Source: Channallabes apus (lineage: Eukaryota > Chordata > Actinopteri > Siluriformes > Clariidae). From it: DNA of 64,000 nt. Below are positions 60,830 to 64,000 of this stretch, piece by piece. Where the stretch lies: contig CM060109.1 of the NCBI GenBank assembly GCA_030522415.1, positions 22,368,661-22,432,660 on the forward strand, written 5' to 3'. The notes beneath the pieces were generated by a model. That model ran no database searches, was not told the DNA's origin, and was given only the letters and a program-made list of their open reading frames with translations. Position 1 is the first letter of the stretch; each line of letters begins with the position of its first letter. The position numbers and the translations under genes are program-made.

Positions 60830-61295
60830 GTGCCAGAAAGTGAAGAGTGGGCAAGAGAAAGAGGAAGAGAAGAGGGAGGAGGACGTGTGCTTGTGTATGT
60901 CCTGGGCAAAGGGGAGGGGGTGTTGTGTGTGTGTGTGCATGGGGGTGGTGGTGGGGGGTGGTGATAGGAAACACTCCCAGAGATGGCCCGGTATTTCTCT
61001 GTTTGCCCGACACTCGTGCCCTCATTCCCACAGCACTAGGGAAGCGTGTCACTACCTTCAGAGCAGCAGGAGCAACTCATCATCGCCACAGGCTCACGCA
61101 TCATATCTGCAGATCTTCACAGGGCGCATCACTGCTCACCATACCCACTACCCAGCAGGCACCATCGGCCCAGAAGCCCAAGTACCCCGGAGCAGCAGGA
61201 TAAGGACTTTCTTTCTCTTCATCAGGAAACAAGAGCAGAAAGGCTGAGCTGCTCTTATACACTTTCATCTGTTTTATTGAGACAGCAGTGGGACA
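60830..61295 (+). other. GC-richer block, possible untranslated first exon
   Basis: A purine-rich then GC-moderate stretch in otherwise AT-rich DNA. It ends with GGGACAG/gtaatg at about 61288-61300, a fair splice donor, and contains scattered CpGs. Reading frames here show no recognisable protein. It could be the 5' UTR exon of a gene extending past the window, or plain non-coding DNA. Confidence 0.2.
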
Positions 61296-61299
61296 GGTA

Positions 61300-63170
61300 A
61301 TGATGAGATGCTCTTCTATAGACTTAGGGGGCTTTGTATGTCAAATGGTCCCTGCTGGTTCTTGAACACACATTAAGCTGCTTCAGAGAGAAAAGTGCAA
61401 ATGGGAAGCGTAAGAGTGGCTGGATAAAGATCATGGATTAAAGGCTCATCTTTTAAAGCGATATAAATTCGTACTGTATGTGTTTCTCACTATGTAGCTG
61501 TGCTTTCTACTTTGTTGAAATTTTGGAAAGTTTAAAAATCAGTTTAGATGATTTACAAGTCAGATCCTGAATGTTACAACATTATATTTTGAGAAATAGC
61601 TAAACGTGTAGTTATCTAGTTTCACAAATAACCTAAACGAGTGCTGTGTATCAAGTGTTTCTTACTTTTGTACCATAGCTATATTTTAACCATTTCCATC
61701 ACACCCTCCACTGTTTACAGCCTTTTGAAAATTATAAGTTAATTATAAAGAAATGATCCTAATATAAGAGATATAATCAATATTTGGTTTATAGCAGATA
61801 CGTTTCTTAAGCCTCCAAAACTAAAGTTGTAATAAATAATACACATTGCTTTAAAGTTACATTTACAAGGTCTTACATAGGAAAAGTTGCTCTTACTACT
61901 GTATATAAACTTTCAGTAACACCGTTTGCTCTGTCATTTTTATCCAAAACTGCTAGAGCTGAGCATTACTGGCAGTAAGTCGGCACACGTCTCCTGTCTC
62001 TCTATTTTTCTTGTGTATGGAAATCCATCACAGGAGTGTACACGGTGGATTACTAAAGTTGGCTTTTTGTGTACAAAGGCCATAAACCACTCACTATCAC
62101 TCTCTAAAGCTAACATTCACAGTCTGTCCACTTAGTTTATGTAGCTTTAATCCATTAATTTTTTTTTAATTGGATGTAATGGCAACACACAGTGGACTCG
62201 GGCAACACAGTGGATTCGGGAACGGTCAGTCAGCGTGGGAGACACTGTCCAGTTATCTGGGAATTTGCACATCAGCTTCTGCTTCAAACTCGAGAAAAAA
62301 AAAAAAAAACATTAGCCAACTTTAGGGGACATCAGGATCAACTCTGGAATCACTTTTTAATTCTTGGGTCTGACAGCTTTGCAGGTTACACAACAATTGT
62401 TCAAAGTAGATTCAACTAAAACCACAAAAAAGATACATCACTTTCTGATAATAGATGAATCATTACTTCTAATAAATAATAGTTCAATCACTACTTCTAA
62501 TAAAAAAAACAGAAGTAAATAAATAAAATAAAATAAAATATTAAATAAAATGTAAACAAATAAATTTTTTTTTAACTTAGATTAACACATACTATTCCAT
62601 AAAGCGTTTAGCAAACATGTAATACACATCATATTACATTCTTTGTGAATACATTGAAACACTTAAATAACGATCATAACGTAACTTGTTACTCTTTCTC
62701 TCTTGTATTGAGCAAAATAGCAATTAAATCAAATATCAAGTAACTCAGATTCAAGTGATCAGTCCTTCGTATAAGTAAGGAGGGTATTATTATACCATCA
62801 GTCTCCCTGAGATGACCAGCAGTCGATGCGCTTCCCTGTCTCACATGTTACTGACTGCAGTCTCTTACTCTACACACAGGTTTTTATACACAGACCCTAT
62901 ACAGTTACGTCATAGTTACATCATAGTAGAGACTGTGAGGTGGCGATTCTCTGTCACAGATGGTGCTTGTATGTTGAGTCTGTACCTTAGCTCCATTAGT
63001 GACTGAGGTGATGCGTACTGTGATGTTACTGTATACTCTGATTGTGTCACTGTTGTTCATTGTCGAATGACTTCAGCTCAATCATTTCACTTATTTTAGG
63101 TTTACAGACACTGACAACTGAGATTCAAAAGCGATAGATTTTTTTATTTTTTATATTTACTGTATATACA

Positions 63171-63258
<88 letters not shown>

Positions 63259-64000
63259 TAGGTTGATGCGGTGTAGGTGCTATAAAAGTCATGCACAATT
63301 TAATAATACATAAATGCTTGTACAAAATATACAGAACATTCCAGGGGAACAAATTATGATTAGTCAGTGTTTATTGTTCTATATTCTTTATAGCTAAGAT
63401 CCAGGAATAATTAAGGATCCATTAAAAAAGGAAAGAAAGAAAAAGAAAATGAGTTAAAGCATTATACTAATATACTGTAAAGCCACCATTTTCAAATGAA
63501 AGATTCCTCCTTATAATTCGCTCATAAGAGTAACTTGATTTCATGGACCAAAATCTTGAAAGTTTAATCACATGACTTTAACAGCAGAATTAAATGTTAA
63601 CGACAGATAATCAACAATAGGTGTGAATGTTGACTTGTACAGTATGTAGAAGTCAGAGCGAGTCTCTTTAACTGTACTGTAGATCTGTGTTCAGAGTTAG
63701 CGGAGAGCACGACTCAACAGCCTTTTAAGGTAACGCATTATTCTCTTACCTGACAAGCAGAAACGGTTTGTGGCTTAAATGCTGTGAGGAAAGCTACCAG
63801 GATATCTATGTGACAAGCAACAATGACATCTGTTTAGTTATTTCTCATTTTCCCCCTCCTCTCTAGACCTTCAAAAAAACTCACACGCACAGAATTAATT
63901 AATGTGCTGTCTTTTTTTTTTCATGTGCAGTTTTAAGTTTGAAACAATCTTGCTCACAGATTTCTACTCTATCTGCAATTGATGCTGGTGTGCGGTATCC
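61300..64000. other. Intergenic, no gene seen
   Basis: AT-rich sequence with a short tandem (gtggactcgggcaacacagtgga near 62192) and a long TA run. No supported exon. A donor-like site at about 63767 on the minus strand is isolated. Confidence 0.5.
63172..63255. repeat. (TA)n microsatellite
   Basis: 42 TA units bordered on both sides by tacag, giving a near-palindromic tract. Confidence 0.95.

Noticed and set aside
59374..63255. Tandem repeats that could suggest a CRISPR array
   Set aside because: The repeats are simple 2-3 bp units without spacers, in a vertebrate genome.
63125..63352. Open frames made of Ile-Tyr repeats
   Set aside because: They are translations of (TA)n microsatellites. 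The same applies at 41436-41670, 42030-42269 and 59242-59557.
63707..63770. Possible minus-strand exon with donor TCAG/gtaaga near 63767
   Set aside because: The open stretch is about 25 codons, has no recognisable content and no matching acceptor or partner exon.

Overview
The window looks like a piece of a ray-finned (teleost) fish genome. The evidence is intron-rich vertebrate genes with standard GT/AG splice sites, several families of Tc1/mariner transposon relics, tRNA-derived fish SINEs, non-LTR retrotransposon tails, and long CA, GT and TA microsatellites. The transposon mix would fit an ostariophysan such as a catfish, but the sequence alone does not prove that.

Three protein-coding loci can be supported. 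(1) Positions 5958-18214, + strand: the last five coding exons of il1rapl1, a synaptic IL-1 receptor accessory-like protein. They encode the second half of the third Ig domain, the transmembrane segment, a TIR domain split over two exons, and the IL1RAPL1-type C-terminal tail. All junction phases agree, and the upstream exons lie outside the window. (2) Positions 27662-31648, + strand: a seven-exon gene rebuilt here from splice sites. It encodes about 306 residues ending in a butyrophilin/TRIM-type PRY-SPRY (B30.2) domain. A broken copy of the intron 6/exon 7 boundary lies at about 38170-38340. (3) Positions 42283-44688, - strand: gja8 (connexin 50, lens gap junction). The four-helix core is intact, but the predicted protein has 801 residues, and its cytoplasmic tail carries about 19 degenerate 10-residue acidic repeats.

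The rest is intron and intergenic DNA dominated by mobile elements. The clearest are: a Tc1-like element at 34145-35764 with about 215-bp inverted repeats and a DD34E transposase interrupted by one TGA; a second Tc1-like relic only 8 bp away (35773-37157); an internally deleted hAT element (23772-25855) with a perfect 8-bp target duplication, inserted into a LINE; and a solo LTR (26176-27169) with TG...CA ends and a 5-bp target duplication. About ten more Tc1/mariner relics from several families, two mariner-like fragments and about ten SINE fragments fill the remainder. Beyond 44.7 kb I see no convincing gene, only a few weak exon candidates.

The strongest signal that no annotation explains is the heptamer TACTGTA/TACAGTA. 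I counted about 120 copies by eye, where base composition predicts about 13. It is spread through introns, intergenic DNA and old transposons, and is nearly absent from coding exons and from the youngest transposon. No CRISPR array, genuine tRNA or rRNA gene was seen.
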